NCBI RefSeq assembly: GCF_023631325.1
Contig: NZ_JALQDG010000021.1
Location: 1 to 64,000 of the forward strand
Length of the DNA: 64,000 nt
Source of the DNA: Caballeronia sp. INDeC2
GTDB lineage: Bacteria; Pseudomonadota; Gammaproteobacteria; Burkholderiales; Burkholderiaceae
Direction of reading: 5' to 3'
The notes under the pieces are model-generated. The model had not been told where the DNA came from, did no database searches, and saw only the letters and a list, made by a program, of their open reading frames with translations. A program made the translations under genes and the position numbers. Below are positions 1 to 8,674 of this stretch, in pieces. Every line of letters begins with the position of its first letter. The first letter of the stretch is position 1.

Positions 1-78
1 ATCGACGACGGTTTCGTGCTGACTTGCCAATGTCATCCGGTGAGTGAGCGGGTGGTCGTGAGTTTCGACGAGCGTTAG
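1..78 (+). CDS. paaE: Phenylacetyl-CoA epoxidase reductase subunit PaaE, C-terminal tail (partial)
   Basis: The first 25 codons of the window are open and end at a TAG. The visible tail contains VLTCQCHP followed by ERVVVSFDER, which matches the end of the plant-type 2Fe-2S ferredoxin domain of PaaE, where the last cluster cysteine lies in the L-T-C-Q motif. PaaE passes electrons from NADPH to the PaaABC oxygenase that makes the ring-epoxide of phenylacetyl-CoA. The body of the gene and any paaABCD genes lie off the left edge. A good hairpin terminator follows 34 bases later. The assignment rests on a short tail and on the two genes that follow. Confidence 0.72.
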   Translation: MDDGFVLTCQCHPVSERVVVSFDER

Positions 79-112
79 ATCGCAGCCGGGTGTCATTCGA
101 TTCGCGTAAACT

Positions 113-143
113 AGGACCGCTCACCCGAGCGGTCCTTTCGTCT
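113..143 (+). terminator. Intrinsic terminator after paaE
   Basis: A perfect 10-bp stem (AGGACCGCTC / GAGCGGTCCT) with an ACCC loop is followed by TTCGTCTTT. It closes the upstream paa transcript just before the DUF1835 gene. Confidence 0.8.
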
Positions 144-162
144 TTCCGGCATCCCGACACCG

Positions 163-963
163 ATGAACATGATTCACGTCACGAATGGCGATTGCGCGGC
201 CCAGTCCCTCACGGAAGCGTTGCGGCGCGCCGAACGCGACGAGCGCGTCATCGCGCTGCGCGACGATCTCGCCGTCGGTCCGATCAGGGACATCGACGAA
301 TCGCCGCTCACGCGCGCCACGTTCTGGCGACAGGTTTTGAACAGCGCCGTCGACTTCGAAGGCGAACTCGAACAACAGCAGGCGCTCTTCGGCCGCCTCG
401 CGCGCGGCGACGAACAGGTCGTCGTGTGGCACGGCCAGAGCGCTGCGGATCAGCTCACGCTGCGACGGGTCGCCTATCATCTGCGCAATGCGCCGCAACG
501 TCTGAACGAAGCGAAGCTCACTCACGACGATCTGACGATCGCAACCGACGGCAGCGATCCCGAACGCGTCGGCCGGGCCGACCGTGCTACCGCCGTCGGC
601 ATGTTTTCGCCGAAGCAACTGCTCGCGAAGCTGCCGACCGCCGCGCCGATTTCCGTGCTTCGCATCAGCCGGCTCGCGCTCGAATGGCAGGAAGCGAAAT
701 ACGCCAACGCCGACACGCGCCGCCTGCGCGACAACATGCTCGTGTCGGGAACGTGGATCGATGTCGACGAAGCCTTGCTCGACCTCGCCGGTCTTGAATG
801 GAAGCCGGCGCGCCAGATCGCCGGCGCGGCGATGGGACAGCGCTTCGATTTCATGCTTTCCGATTCCGTCGCATTCTGGCGCTGCCGCGAACTCGTCACG
901 GCGGGGCGGCTTAAAATCCGCGGCACGCCGTCCGAAATCAGTCAGGCCGAACTGCGCCGCTGA
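163..963 (+). CDS. DUF1835 domain protein
   Basis: This 266-residue cytoplasmic protein has the typical DUF1835 opening (IHVTNGDCAAQSL, then D-D-L-A-V-G-P around residues 31-36). A W-H-G-Q-S segment comes near residue 90, and a C-terminal helical part resembles the DUF3658 partner domain. No catalytic function is established for the family. It lies between paaE and a TetR regulator, an order I recall for phenylacetate clusters in Burkholderia, so a link to that pathway is possible but not shown by the sequence. The ATG at 163 was chosen because the conserved DUF1835 start lies directly after it. Confidence 0.8.
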   Translation: MNMIHVTNGDCAAQSLTEALRRAERDERVIALRDDLAVGPIRDIDESPLTRATFWRQVLNSAVDFEGELEQQQALFGRLARGDEQVVVWHGQSAADQLTLRRVAYHLRNAPQRLNEAKLTHDDLTIATDGSDPERVGRADRATAVGMFSPKQLLAKLPTAAPISVLRISRLALEWQEAKYANADTRRLRDNMLVSGTWIDVDEALLDLAGLEWKPARQIAGAAMGQRFDFMLSDSVAFWRCRELVTAGRLKIRGTPSEISQAELRR

Positions 964-966
964 ACC

Positions 967-976
967 TATAGCTATA
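967..976. promoter_or_regulatory. Palindrome TATAGCTATA before the TetR gene
   Basis: A perfect 10-base palindrome starts 30 bases upstream of the TetR-family ATG, in the 33-base gap after the DUF1835 gene. It could be part of an operator or just an AT-rich -10 region; it is too short to decide. Confidence 0.25.
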
Positions 977-996
977 AGAACGCACTTTTCGACTAC

Positions 997-1599
997 ATGG
1001 CCCGTACCAAAGCGCCCGATCACGAGACGCAACGCGAACAGATCCTCGAACTCGCCGCCGCGAAATTCGCCCAGACGAGCTATCCCAGCACTTCGATGGC
1101 CGATCTCGCCGCCGCGAGCGGCACATCGAAGGCGCGGCTCTATCACTATTACGTGAGCAAGGAGGCGATCCTCTTCGATCTGCTCGACCGTTACACCAAG
1201 CGGCTGATGCTGATCATCGCGGAAGTGGAAGGCGCCAGCCAGCGGCGCGGACTGGGCGAGCGCGAGGCTTTCGCCGATCTCGTGCGCGCGTTTCTCGCCG
1301 AGTACGAAACGTCGCACAGCCGGCACGTCGCGCTTCTGAACGATGTGAAGTATCTGGAAGAAGCGCAGCGCGAAATCGTCCTCGATCGTCAGCGGGACAT
1401 CGTGGCTGCGTTCGCGCGTCAGCTCGCGCGGGCTTATCCGAAACGCGCGACCACGGACAACCAGACCGCGCTGACCATGATGGTGTTCGGCATGATCAAC
1501 TGGACGTTCACGTGGCTCAAGCCGGGCGGTAAGCTCGGCTATCGTGAGTTTGCGGAACAGGTCGTCGATATGATCGAAAACGGCCTCAACGGCGACTAG
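997..1599 (+). CDS. paaR: TetR/AcrR-family regulator, probable phenylacetate regulator
   Basis: This 200-residue protein has an N-terminal TetR helix-turn-helix (about residues 15-60, with S-M-A-D-L-A-A-A-S-G-T-S-K-A-R-L-Y-H-Y-Y) and a helical ligand-binding C-terminal domain. Proteins of this type act as dimeric repressors released by a small molecule. Its place two genes after paaE suggests it is the TetR-type PaaR that responds to phenylacetyl-CoA in burkholderias. The family call is firm, the PaaR name is inferred from context. It starts 33 bases after the DUF1835 stop and ends before a hairpin terminator. Confidence 0.8.
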   Translation: MARTKAPDHETQREQILELAAAKFAQTSYPSTSMADLAAASGTSKARLYHYYVSKEAILFDLLDRYTKRLMLIIAEVEGASQRRGLGEREAFADLVRAFLAEYETSHSRHVALLNDVKYLEEAQREIVLDRQRDIVAAFARQLARAYPKRATTDNQTALTMMVFGMINWTFTWLKPGGKLGYREFAEQVVDMIENGLNGD

Positions 1600-1709
1600 G
1601 CCGATGCTGCGGTACAACAAACTGCACGGTCGGTGAATTGTCGCTTCTACGAAGTCTCCCTCAACGTCCTGATTTTGCTATATTTGTTTCGTTTTCAGAA
1701 GATATTTAG

Positions 1710-1732
1710 AACGCCCTGTCTAGGCGTTTTTA
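1710..1732 (+). terminator. Intrinsic terminator after the TetR gene
   Basis: A short hairpin (AACGCC / GGCGTT, 7-base loop) runs into TTTTAAGGG. The stem is only 6 bp, so efficiency is uncertain. Confidence 0.55.
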
Positions 1733-1820
1733 AGGGTTTTCCCGTATCCGTCTCTCTGGAATCGGCTACACTTCATTCTGCTTTGCAGCACGCTGCACGA
1801 CGAATGAAGGAGAACCGACC

Positions 1821-2489
1821 ATGGAACCGAGCATCAACCGCACTGCCGAGCAGATCGTCGCGCACGATCAGCCGCTCAAAGACGCGCGTCCGCCGGTTCT
1901 CGTCCGCGAGCTTTCCGCTGCCGACCGCGAACGTCTCCTCACCCACTTTTTCGCTCTCGACGAAGACGACCGTCTCCTGCGCTTCGGGCAGGTCGTGCCG
2001 GATCGCGTCATCGAGAACTATGTGCGCAACATAAATTTTTCGAACGACAAGGTGTTCGGCGTGTTCGGCGGCGCTCTCGAACTGATCGGCGTCGGCCATC
2101 TGGCGTATCTGCCCGCCGAGGGCGATAAGCGCACTGCGGAGTTCGGCGTGTCAGTGCTCGAAAGCGCGCGCGGCCGTGGCGTCGGCTCGAAGCTGTTCGA
2201 ACGCGCCGCCATGCGCAGCCGCAACACGCACGTATCGGTGCTTTACATGCACTGCCTGTCGCGCAACTCGACCATGATGCACATCGCGAAGAAATCGGGC
2301 ATGAAGATCGAATACGCTTACGGCGAAGCGGATGCTTACCTCTCGCTCGCGCCGGCCGATCAGACCAGCATCGTGACCGAAATGCTGCAGGAGCAGGCCG
2401 CCGTGTTCGACTACGCGATGAAGCGTCAGGCGCAGCGCGCGTCGCAGGTTTTCCAGGCATTCATTCCGGCAGCAGCGAACGCCGCGTAA
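1821..2489 (+). CDS. GNAT-family N-acetyltransferase
   Basis: This 222-residue protein has a GNAT core at about residues 25-175. The acetyl-CoA binding motif A appears as A-R-G-R-G-V-G-S-K-L-F-E (R/Q-x-x-G-x-G/A type) after the beta-4 strand E-F-G-V-S-V. A helical extension follows to the C-terminus. The substrate cannot be read from sequence. The start is supported by AAGGAG at 1807-1812. It forms a single-gene unit ending at a bidirectional terminator shared with the Lrp-type gene. Confidence 0.85.
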   Translation: MEPSINRTAEQIVAHDQPLKDARPPVLVRELSAADRERLLTHFFALDEDDRLLRFGQVVPDRVIENYVRNINFSNDKVFGVFGGALELIGVGHLAYLPAEGDKRTAEFGVSVLESARGRGVGSKLFERAAMRSRNTHVSVLYMHCLSRNSTMMHIAKKSGMKIEYAYGEADAYLSLAPADQTSIVTEMLQEQAAVFDYAMKRQAQRASQVFQAFIPAAANAA

Positions 2490-2535
2490 TCAACTTCGAA
2501 AACAGCGCGGGCATTGCGTTGCGAGCGGGACCAAC

Positions 2536-2557
2536 AAGGGCGGCACTGACCGCCCTT
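2536..2557. terminator. Bidirectional terminator between GNAT and Lrp genes
   Basis: An 8-bp GC-rich stem (AAGGGCGG / CCGCCCTT, 6-base loop) lies between two convergent genes. T-rich sequence follows on the plus side (CGTCGTT). Confidence 0.7.
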
Positions 2558-2562
2558 CGTCG

Positions 2563-3066
2563 TTAACGCAGCGGCAGAACCGTCGTTTCCTTGATGCGTT
2601 CCAGCGAGAAACTCGACCGCACATCGATCACCGACGGATGGTGCAGCAACTCATCCTGCACGAAGCGTGAGAAATCATCCATGTCGCGCACCTGCACGCG
2701 CAGCAGAAAATCCATTTCGCCGGTCATCGCGTCGCAAGCGACGACTTCCGGCCATGAACGCACCGCTTCGCGAAAGAGATCACCGTGCGTCGGCGCTTTC
2801 GGCGTGCCCGCTGCCGCCTGCGTGCCGCCGCGCTTTTCCAGCCGCACGTTGATGTAAGCGAGCAGACCGAGCCCGAGCTTCTTCGCGTCGAGCAAGGCGA
2901 CATAACCGCGAATCACGCCGATGTCCTCCAGCCGCCGAATGCGCCGCAGACACGGACTCGGTGACAGACTCACGCGCTCCGCGATTTCCTGATTCGACAA
3001 TCGTCCATTTTCCTGAAGGATCGCCAGAATTCGGCGATCTATCGTGTCCAGTTCGAGTTCAGCCAT
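2563..3066 (-). CDS. Lrp/AsnC-family transcriptional regulator
   Basis: The 167-residue protein has an N-terminal winged helix (residues 5-60: L-D-x-x-D-R-R-I-L-A-I-L-Q-E-N-G-R, then a helix with S-P-S-P-C-L-R-R-I-R-R-L). A C-terminal RAM/ligand-sensing beta-alpha-beta domain contains V-V-A-C-D-A-M-T-G-E-M-D. A start 24 bases upstream (ATG at 3090) is open. The ATG at 3066 has CGGAG seven bases before it and begins with the family's M-A-E-L-E-L-D, so it is preferred. It is divergent from hppD with 146 bases between, so it probably controls hppD in response to an amino acid. Confidence 0.9.
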   Translation of the reverse strand: MAELELDTIDRRILAILQENGRLSNQEIAERVSLSPSPCLRRIRRLEDIGVIRGYVALLDAKKLGLGLLAYINVRLEKRGGTQAAAGTPKAPTHGDLFREAVRSWPEVVACDAMTGEMDFLLRVQVRDMDDFSRFVQDELLHHPSVIDVRSSFSLERIKETTVLPLR

Positions 3067-3212
3067 TTTGTAGCTCCGCATCGCCGTCATTTAGCAGCAT
3101 CGTGCGCAATCTTAGGAATCGCCGGTTTGTTTCGCAAGTTTTTGCCAGCGTCGCCTGACTAAACTGTCTCCACGTCGCGCACATCGCGCCGCATCTAATT
3201 CAGGAGACACGC

Positions 3213-4316
3213 ATGACCGCAACGACCTGGGAGAACCCCGTCGGCACCGACGGCTTCGAGTTCATCGAGTACACCGCGCCGGATCCGGTCGCGCTCGGCA
3301 AGCTGTTCGAGCAGATGGGGTTCACCGCGATTGCGAAGCATCGTCACAAGGACGTGACGCTTTATCGCCAGGGCGAAATCAACTTCATCGTCAACGCCGA
3401 GCCGGATTCGTTCGCGCAACGCTTCGCGCGCCTGCACGGTCCGTCGATTTGCGCGATCGCCTTTCGCGTCGCCGATGCCGCCAAAGCGTACAAGCGCGCG
3501 CTCGACCTCGGCGCGTGGGGCTTCGACAACAAGACCGGCCCGATGGAGCTGAACATTCCGGCGATCAAGGGCATCGGCGATTCGCTGATCTATTTCGTCG
3601 ACCGGTGGCGCGGCAAGAACGGCGCGCAGCCGGGCAGCATCGGCGATATCAGCATCTACGACGTCGACTTCGAGCCGATTCCGGGCGCCGAGCAAAACCC
3701 GGTCGGCCACGGACTCACCTATATCGATCACCTGACGCACAACGTGCACCGCGGCCGCATGGTCGAGTGGGCGGAGTTCTACGAGCGGCTCTTCAACTTC
3801 CGCGAAGTCCGCTATTTCGATATCGAAGGCAAGGTCACGGCGGTGAAGTCGAAGGCGATGACCTCACCGTGCGGCAAGATCCGCATTCCGATCAACGAGG
3901 AAGGCTCGGAGAACGCGGGACAGATTCAGGAATACCTGGACGCGTATCGCGGCGAAGGCATTCAGCACATCGCGCTCGGCACGGGCGACATCTACAGCAC
4001 CGTCGACGGCCTGCGCGGCGCGAACATCGCGCTGCTCGACACCATCGACACGTATTACGAACTGGTCGATCGCCGCGTGCCGGGTCACGTCGAATCGGTC
4101 GCCGAACTGAAGAAGCGCAAGATTCTGATCGACGGCACCAAGGACGAAGTCCTGCTGCAAATCTTCACGGAGAATCAGATCGGGCCGATCTTTTTCGAGA
4201 TCATCCAGCGTAAGGGCAATCAGGGCTTCGGCGAGGGCAACTTCAAGGCGCTGTTCGAATCGATCGAACTGGATCAGATGCGCCGCGGCGTGCTGAAGGA
4301 CACCACCGCAGGCTGA
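3213..4316 (+). CDS. hppD: 4-hydroxyphenylpyruvate dioxygenase
   Basis: HppD turns 4-hydroxyphenylpyruvate and O2 into homogentisate and CO2 in tyrosine/phenylalanine breakdown. The protein is 367 residues, the usual bacterial length, with two vicinal-oxygen-chelate halves. The iron ligands of the 2-His-1-Glu triad can be read: His173 (I-D-H-L-T-H-N-V), His252 (G-I-Q-H-I-A-L-G-T) and Glu329 (F-F-E-I-I-Q-R). The C-terminal glycine-rich gate helix region (G-N-Q-G-F-G-E-G-N-F) is intact. The gene has its own promoter region facing the Lrp gene and ends at a very strong terminator. The homogentisate genes are not in this window. Confidence 0.97.
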   Translation: MTATTWENPVGTDGFEFIEYTAPDPVALGKLFEQMGFTAIAKHRHKDVTLYRQGEINFIVNAEPDSFAQRFARLHGPSICAIAFRVADAAKAYKRALDLGAWGFDNKTGPMELNIPAIKGIGDSLIYFVDRWRGKNGAQPGSIGDISIYDVDFEPIPGAEQNPVGHGLTYIDHLTHNVHRGRMVEWAEFYERLFNFREVRYFDIEGKVTAVKSKAMTSPCGKIRIPINEEGSENAGQIQEYLDAYRGEGIQHIALGTGDIYSTVDGLRGANIALLDTIDTYYELVDRRVPGHVESVAELKKRKILIDGTKDEVLLQIFTENQIGPIFFEIIQRKGNQGFGEGNFKALFESIELDQMRRGVLKDTTAG

Positions 4317-4341
4317 TCGTGCTGCAAACGCAGGCAATGAA

Positions 4342-4380
4342 AAAGGGACATGGACCGCGAAGGTCCATGTCCCTTTGTTC
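4342..4380. terminator. Strong bidirectional terminator after hppD
   Basis: A perfect 15-bp stem (AAAGGGACATGGACC / GGTCCATGTCCCTTT) encloses a 5-base loop. T-runs flank both sides (CCCTTTGTTC on plus, CCCTTTTTC on minus), so it can serve hppD and the small minus-strand gene that converges on it. Confidence 0.9.
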
Positions 4381-4423
4381 ATTCCGGCGGTCCGTCCAGT
4401 CGTTCCGGACCAGGGTGAGCGGG

Positions 4424-4633
4424 TCAGCCCGCCGTCTCGTCGTCGCTGCTTTCCGATTCACGGCGCTTTTGCGCACCGGCCTGAACCGACTGAACGCGCG
4501 CTTGCGCGACCTGTGCAACCGACGACGCCCCGAATGGCGCGGCATTATTCGCGCGTGCGCCGCCCATCGGCGCGCTGATTGCGAAAAAGGCCGCCGATAC
4601 CATCAAGAAATTCTGGATGTGGCGTTGTTTCAT
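4424..4633 (-). CDS. Small exported protein of unknown function
   Basis: A 69-residue protein with an N-terminal signal peptide: K-Q-R-H, a hydrophobic stretch L-M-V-S-A-A-F-F-A-I-S-A, and a probable Ala-x-Ala cleavage at G-A-R-A followed by N-N. The mature part is only about 42 residues and ends with K-R-R-E-S-E-S-S-D-D-E. A strong ribosome binding site (AGAAGGAG, about 6 bases before ATG) supports it as a real gene. No function is recognised. Confidence 0.7.
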   Translation of the reverse strand: MKQRHIQNFLMVSAAFFAISAPMGGARANNAAPFGASSVAQVAQARVQSVQAGAQKRRESESSDDETAG

Positions 4634-4979
4634 CGTTATCTCCTTCTAACTGCATGTGTACGACTTGCTTCCGGAAGCCAAACGTGCACAAAAAGACGGC
4701 ACGGGAATTTACGGAAGCGCCATTTTAGACAGAGATGAGCGGCAGGGTTCCGTGAACCGGTCGAATTTACACGCTGTAACAAAACCCTCGCAGCGACGGT
4801 CAAAACGTCAAAGAATTAACCCAAAGCGCAGGTAAGTGAGGAATTTTTAACGGGTTTGTCCCAGTGCCTGAACGATCACCGCACCGGCAAACTAGTAGTC
4901 CCGGCCTACGCGTCCACAAGACGCCGCGGCCCGAAACATGCTTTGGTGATCCCAAACCTCGGGTGGAGGAAGACACATA
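4634..4979. other. Intergenic region before the indolepyruvate oxidoreductase gene
   Basis: A 346-base gap between a minus-strand small gene and the plus-strand iorAB-type gene, so it carries both promoters. The sequence around 4770-4860 is visibly AT-richer. GTGGAGGAAG at 4961-4970 is the ribosome binding site of the next gene. No riboswitch or clear operator was seen. Confidence 0.5.
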
Positions 4980-7900
4980 ATGAACGCCCCGCTAGACGCA
5001 GAACAAAGAGCTTCCCTAGAAGCCGCATTGAAGTCCGTCACGCTAGACGACAAATACACGCTCGAACGCGGCCGCGCCTATATGAGCGGCATCCAGGCTC
5101 TAGTGCGCCTGCCAATGCTTCAGCAGGAACGCGACAAAGCCGCCGGCCTCAACACCGCCGGATTCATCTCCGGCTATCGCGGTTCTCCCCTCGGTGGTCT
5201 CGACCAGTCGCTCTGGAAGGCGAAGAAGCATCTCGCCGGGCACCAGGTCGTCTTTCAGCCGGGCGTGAACGAAGATCTCGCCGCCACCGCCGTGTGGGGC
5301 TCGCAGCAAGTGAACCTGTACCCGAGCGCCAAATACGACGGCGTCTTCTCGATGTGGTACGGCAAGGGCCCGGGCGTCGACCGTTCGGGCGATGTCTTCA
5401 AGCACGGCAATTCCGCCGGATCGGCGAAGCACGGCGGCGTTCTGGTGCTCGCCGGCGACGATCACGCCGCGAAATCATCGACGCTCGCGCATCAGTCCGA
5501 GCACATTTTCAAGGCGTGCGGCCTGCCGGTGCTGTTTCCGTCGAACGTGCAGGAATATCTCGACTTCGGTCTGCACGGCTGGGCGATGTCCCGCTACTCC
5601 GGCCTGTGGGTCGCGATGAAATGCGTGACGGATGTCGTCGAGTCGTCGGCTTCGGTGGATATCGATCCGCATCGCACGAAGATCGTGCTCCCGACCGATT
5701 TCGCGATGCCCGATGGCGGCCTGAACATCCGCTGGCCGGATCCGCCGCTCGTGCAGGAAGCGCGTCTGCTCGACTACAAGTGGTACGCCGCGCTCGCCTA
5801 CGTGCGCGCGAACAAACTGGACCGTGTCGAAATCGATTCGCCGCATGCGCGCTTCGGCATCATGACCGGCGGCAAAGCCTATCTCGATGTCCGTCAGGCG
5901 CTGACCGATCTCGGTCTCGACGACGCGACGTGCTCGCAAATCGGCATCCGTCTCTACAAGGTCGGCTGCGTGTGGCCGCTCGAAGCGCAAGGCGCACACG
6001 AGTTCGCGCGCGGGCTGGAGGAGATTCTGGTCGTCGAGGAAAAGCGGCAGATTCTCGAATACGCGATTAAGGAAGAACTCTATAACTGGCCGGATGCGCA
6101 ACGTCCGCGCGTGTACGGCAAATTCGACGAAAAAGACGGCGCCGGCGGCGAATGGTCCGTGCCGATGGGCAACTGGCTCCTGCCCGCCCACTACGAGCTG
6201 TCGCCGGCGATCATCGCGAAGGCCATCGCCACGCGCCTCGAAAAATTCGATTTGCCTGCCGATGTGCGCGCGCGCATTGCGACGCGCATTGCCGTGATCG
6301 ACGCGAAGGAAAGGTCGCTCGCGCGTCCGCGCGTCGAGGCGGAGCGCAAGCCGTGGTTCTGCTCGGGCTGTCCGCACAATACGTCGACGAACGTGCCGGA
6401 CGGCTCGCGCGCGATGGCGGGCATCGGCTGTCACTACATGACGGTCTGGATGGACCGCAACACGAGCACCTTCAGCCAGATGGGCGGCGAAGGCGTCGCG
6501 TGGGTCGGCCAGTCGCCGTTCTCGAACGACAAGCACGTGTTCGCGAATCTCGGCGACGGCACGTATTTCCATTCGGGCCTGCTCGCGATACGCGCGGCGA
6601 TCGCGGCAAAGGTGAACATCACCTACAAGATTCTGTATAACGATGCCGTCGCGATGACCGGCGGCCAGCCCGTCGACGGCGTGCTGACCGTGCCGCAGAT
6701 CACGCATCAGCTCGCGGCGGAAGGCGCGGCGAAAATCGTCATCGTCACGGATGAGCCGGAGAAGTACACGGCGAGCTTCGGGCTTGCGCCGGGCATCGAC
6801 GTGCATCATCGCGACAAGCTGGACGACATCCAGCGGCAACTGCGCGAGGTGGCGGGCACGTCGATCCTGATCTACGACCAGACCTGCGCGACCGAGAAGC
6901 GCCGGCGCCGCAAACGCGGCGCGTTCCCCGATCCGGCGAAGCGCGTCGTCATCAACGAGGCGGTGTGCGAAGGCTGCGGCGATTGCTCGGTGAAGTCGAA
7001 CTGCCTGTCGGTCGAGCCGCTCGATACCGAATACGGCACGAAGCGCCAGATCAATCAGTCGACGTGCAACAAGGACTATTCGTGTCTGAACGGCTTCTGC
7101 CCGAGCTTCGTGACGGTGGAAGGCGGTCAGTTGAAGAAGCCGAAGGCAACGAGCGTTGCGAGCGATGCGATGCCGTCCGTGCCCACGCCCGAGCTTCCGG
7201 AGATCGGGCGGCCGTATGGCGTGCTGGTCACGGGTGTCGGCGGGACGGGCGTCGTGACGATCGGAGCGCTGCTCGGCATGGCGGCGCATCTGGAGCAGAA
7301 AGGCGTCACCGTGCTCGACGTTACCGGCCTCGCGCAGAAGGGCGGCGCCGTGATGAGCCATGTGCAGATCGCCAACCGTCCGACCGATATCCACGCGACG
7401 CGTATCGCGATGGGTGAGGCGGATCTCGTCATCGGGTGCGATGCGATCGTCACCGCGAGCAACGAATGCGGCTCGCGGATGCAGCCCGATCACACGCGCG
7501 TCGTCGTAAATAGCGCGCAGACGCCGACCGCCGAGTTCATCAAGAACCCGAACTGGAGCTTTCCGGGCGCGAGCGCGGAGGCGGATATTCGCGCGGCGGC
7601 GGGCGAGCATGTCGCGCTCGTCGATGCGAACCGCTTCGCCGTCGCGCTGATGGGCGATGCGATCTACACGAACCCGTTCGTGCTCGGCTTCGCGTGGCAG
7701 AAGGGCTGGGTACCGCTGCGGCATGAGTCGCTGATGCGCGCGATCGAGCTGAATGCGGTTCAGGTCGAGAAGAATCTCGCGGCGTTCGAATGGGGCCGTC
7801 GCGCAGCGCACGATCCCGAAGCCGTGCGCCGTCTCGCGGATACGCAGCACGGCGTTCAGGAAGCGCCTGGCAAGGTGATCGCGCTGCATACGCCGAAGGC

Positions 7901-8564
7901 GCTCGACGCGCTCATCGACAAGCGTCTCGACTATCTCGCGAAGTATCAGAACACGGCCTACGCCGCGCGTTACGGACGGCTGGTTGCCGAAGTGCGGGCG
8001 AAGGAAGCCGGGCTCGGTTCGGGCGACGGGCAATATCCGCTGACCGAGGCCGTCGCGAAGAATCTGCACAAGCTGATGGCGTACAAGGACGAATACGAAG
8101 TCGCGCGCCTTTATGCCGATCCGGCGTTCCTCGAAAAAGTGAAGAGCAGCTTCGAGGGCGACTGGAAGATCAAGATGCATCTCGCGCCGCCGAGTTTTTC
8201 GAAGAAGGATGCGCACGGGCATCTGGTGAAGAAGCAGTACGGTCCGTGGATGATGTCCGCGATGCGCGTGCTCGCTCGACTCAAGTTCTTGCGCGGCACG
8301 GCGCTCGATCCGTTCGGGCGCACGGAAGAGCGGAAGATGGAAAGGGCGTTGATCGGCGAGTACGAGGCTTTGGTGCGCGAGCTGATGGGCGGACTGACGG
8401 CGCAGAATCTGCAGCTTGCCGTCGAACTCGCGAATCTTCCCGACTCGATGCGCGGCTACGGTCACATCAAGGAAAACAACGTGAAAGCCGCGAAGATCAA
8501 GTGGAATGCGTTGCTGGCGCGTTGGCGGAATAACGAAGGCGGGGAAAAGCGGCAGGTGGCGTGA
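4980..8564 (+). CDS. Indolepyruvate ferredoxin oxidoreductase, fused alpha/beta type
   Basis: A 1194-residue 2-oxoacid:ferredoxin oxidoreductase. The N-terminal pyruvate-oxidoreductase domain (S-G-Y-R-G-S-P-L-G-G-L-D) is followed by a C-S-G-C-P-H-N motif near residue 460 and the thiamine-diphosphate region (G-I-G-C-H-Y-M; G-D-G-T-Y-F-H-S-G). A ferredoxin-like cysteine cluster (C-E-G-C-G-D-C) lies near residue 663, and the gamma-type domain (G-V-G-G-T-G-V-V-T-I-G) near 745. Members oxidise aryl pyruvates to aryl-acetyl-CoA. With hppD and paa genes close by, a role in phenylpyruvate/indolepyruvate use is likely. It is a single-gene unit. Confidence 0.93.
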   Translation: MNAPLDAEQRASLEAALKSVTLDDKYTLERGRAYMSGIQALVRLPMLQQERDKAAGLNTAGFISGYRGSPLGGLDQSLWKAKKHLAGHQVVFQPGVNEDLAATAVWGSQQVNLYPSAKYDGVFSMWYGKGPGVDRSGDVFKHGNSAGSAKHGGVLVLAGDDHAAKSSTLAHQSEHIFKACGLPVLFPSNVQEYLDFGLHGWAMSRYSGLWVAMKCVTDVVESSASVDIDPHRTKIVLPTDFAMPDGGLNIRWPDPPLVQEARLLDYKWYAALAYVRANKLDRVEIDSPHARFGIMTGGKAYLDVRQALTDLGLDDATCSQIGIRLYKVGCVWPLEAQGAHEFARGLEEILVVEEKRQILEYAIKEELYNWPDAQRPRVYGKFDEKDGAGGEWSVPMGNWLLPAHYELSPAIIAKAIATRLEKFDLPADVRARIATRIAVIDAKERSLARPRVEAERKPWFCSGCPHNTSTNVPDGSRAMAGIGCHYMTVWMDRNTSTFSQMGGEGVAWVGQSPFSNDKHVFANLGDGTYFHSGLLAIRAAIAAKVNITYKILYNDAVAMTGGQPVDGVLTVPQITHQLAAEGAAKIVIVTDEPEKYTASFGLAPGIDVHHRDKLDDIQRQLREVAGTSILIYDQTCATEKRRRRKRGAFPDPAKRVVINEAVCEGCGDCSVKSNCLSVEPLDTEYGTKRQINQSTCNKDYSCLNGFCPSFVTVEGGQLKKPKATSVASDAMPSVPTPELPEIGRPYGVLVTGVGGTGVVTIGALLGMAAHLEQKGVTVLDVTGLAQKGGAVMSHVQIANRPTDIHATRIAMGEADLVIGCDAIVTASNECGSRMQPDHTRVVVNSAQTPTAEFIKNPNWSFPGASAEADIRAAAGEHVALVDANRFAVALMGDAIYTNPFVLGFAWQKGWVPLRHESLMRAIELNAVQVEKNLAAFEWGRRAAHDPEAVRRLADTQHGVQEAPGKVIALHTPKALDALIDKRLDYLAKYQNTAYAARYGRLVAEVRAKEAGLGSGDGQYPLTEAVAKNLHKLMAYKDEYEVARLYADPAFLEKVKSSFEGDWKIKMHLAPPSFSKKDAHGHLVKKQYGPWMMSAMRVLARLKFLRGTALDPFGRTEERKMERALIGEYEALVRELMGGLTAQNLQLAVELANLPDSMRGYGHIKENNVKAAKIKWNALLARWRNNEGGEKRQVA

Positions 8565-8581
8565 TTCGCCGAGTACGTTCG

Positions 8582-8612
8582 AAGGCGGTTCGTGAAAGCG
8601 AATCGCCTTTTT
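8582..8612 (+). terminator. Intrinsic terminator after the indolepyruvate oxidoreductase gene
   Basis: AAGGCGGTTCG pairs with CGAATCGCCTT (one G-U type pair) around a 6-base loop and is followed by TTT, 18 bases after the stop codon. Confidence 0.8.
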
Positions 8613-8625
8613 GTCGGCCAAAGAA

Positions 8626-8655
8626 AACGGCGATCTGGTCACCCGGATCGCCGTT
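8626..8655 (-). terminator. Intrinsic terminator for maeB
   Basis: A perfect 10-bp stem (AACGGCGATC / GATCGCCGTT). On the minus strand it is followed by TTCTTT, which suits the maeB transcript that ends at 8675. Confidence 0.75.
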
Positions 8656-8674
8656 CTTCATTGAAGCGTCGAAC

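Noticed and set aside
121..1620. Long minus-strand open frame of 499 codons at the left edge
   Set aside because: It lies opposite the well-supported DUF1835 and TetR genes and has low-complexity Arg/Ala-rich content, as expected for antisense frames in GC-rich DNA.
5475..8642. 1055-codon open frame antisense to the indolepyruvate oxidoreductase gene
   Set aside because: Shadow of a clearly coding gene; composition is Arg/His/Asp-rich without any recognisable domain.
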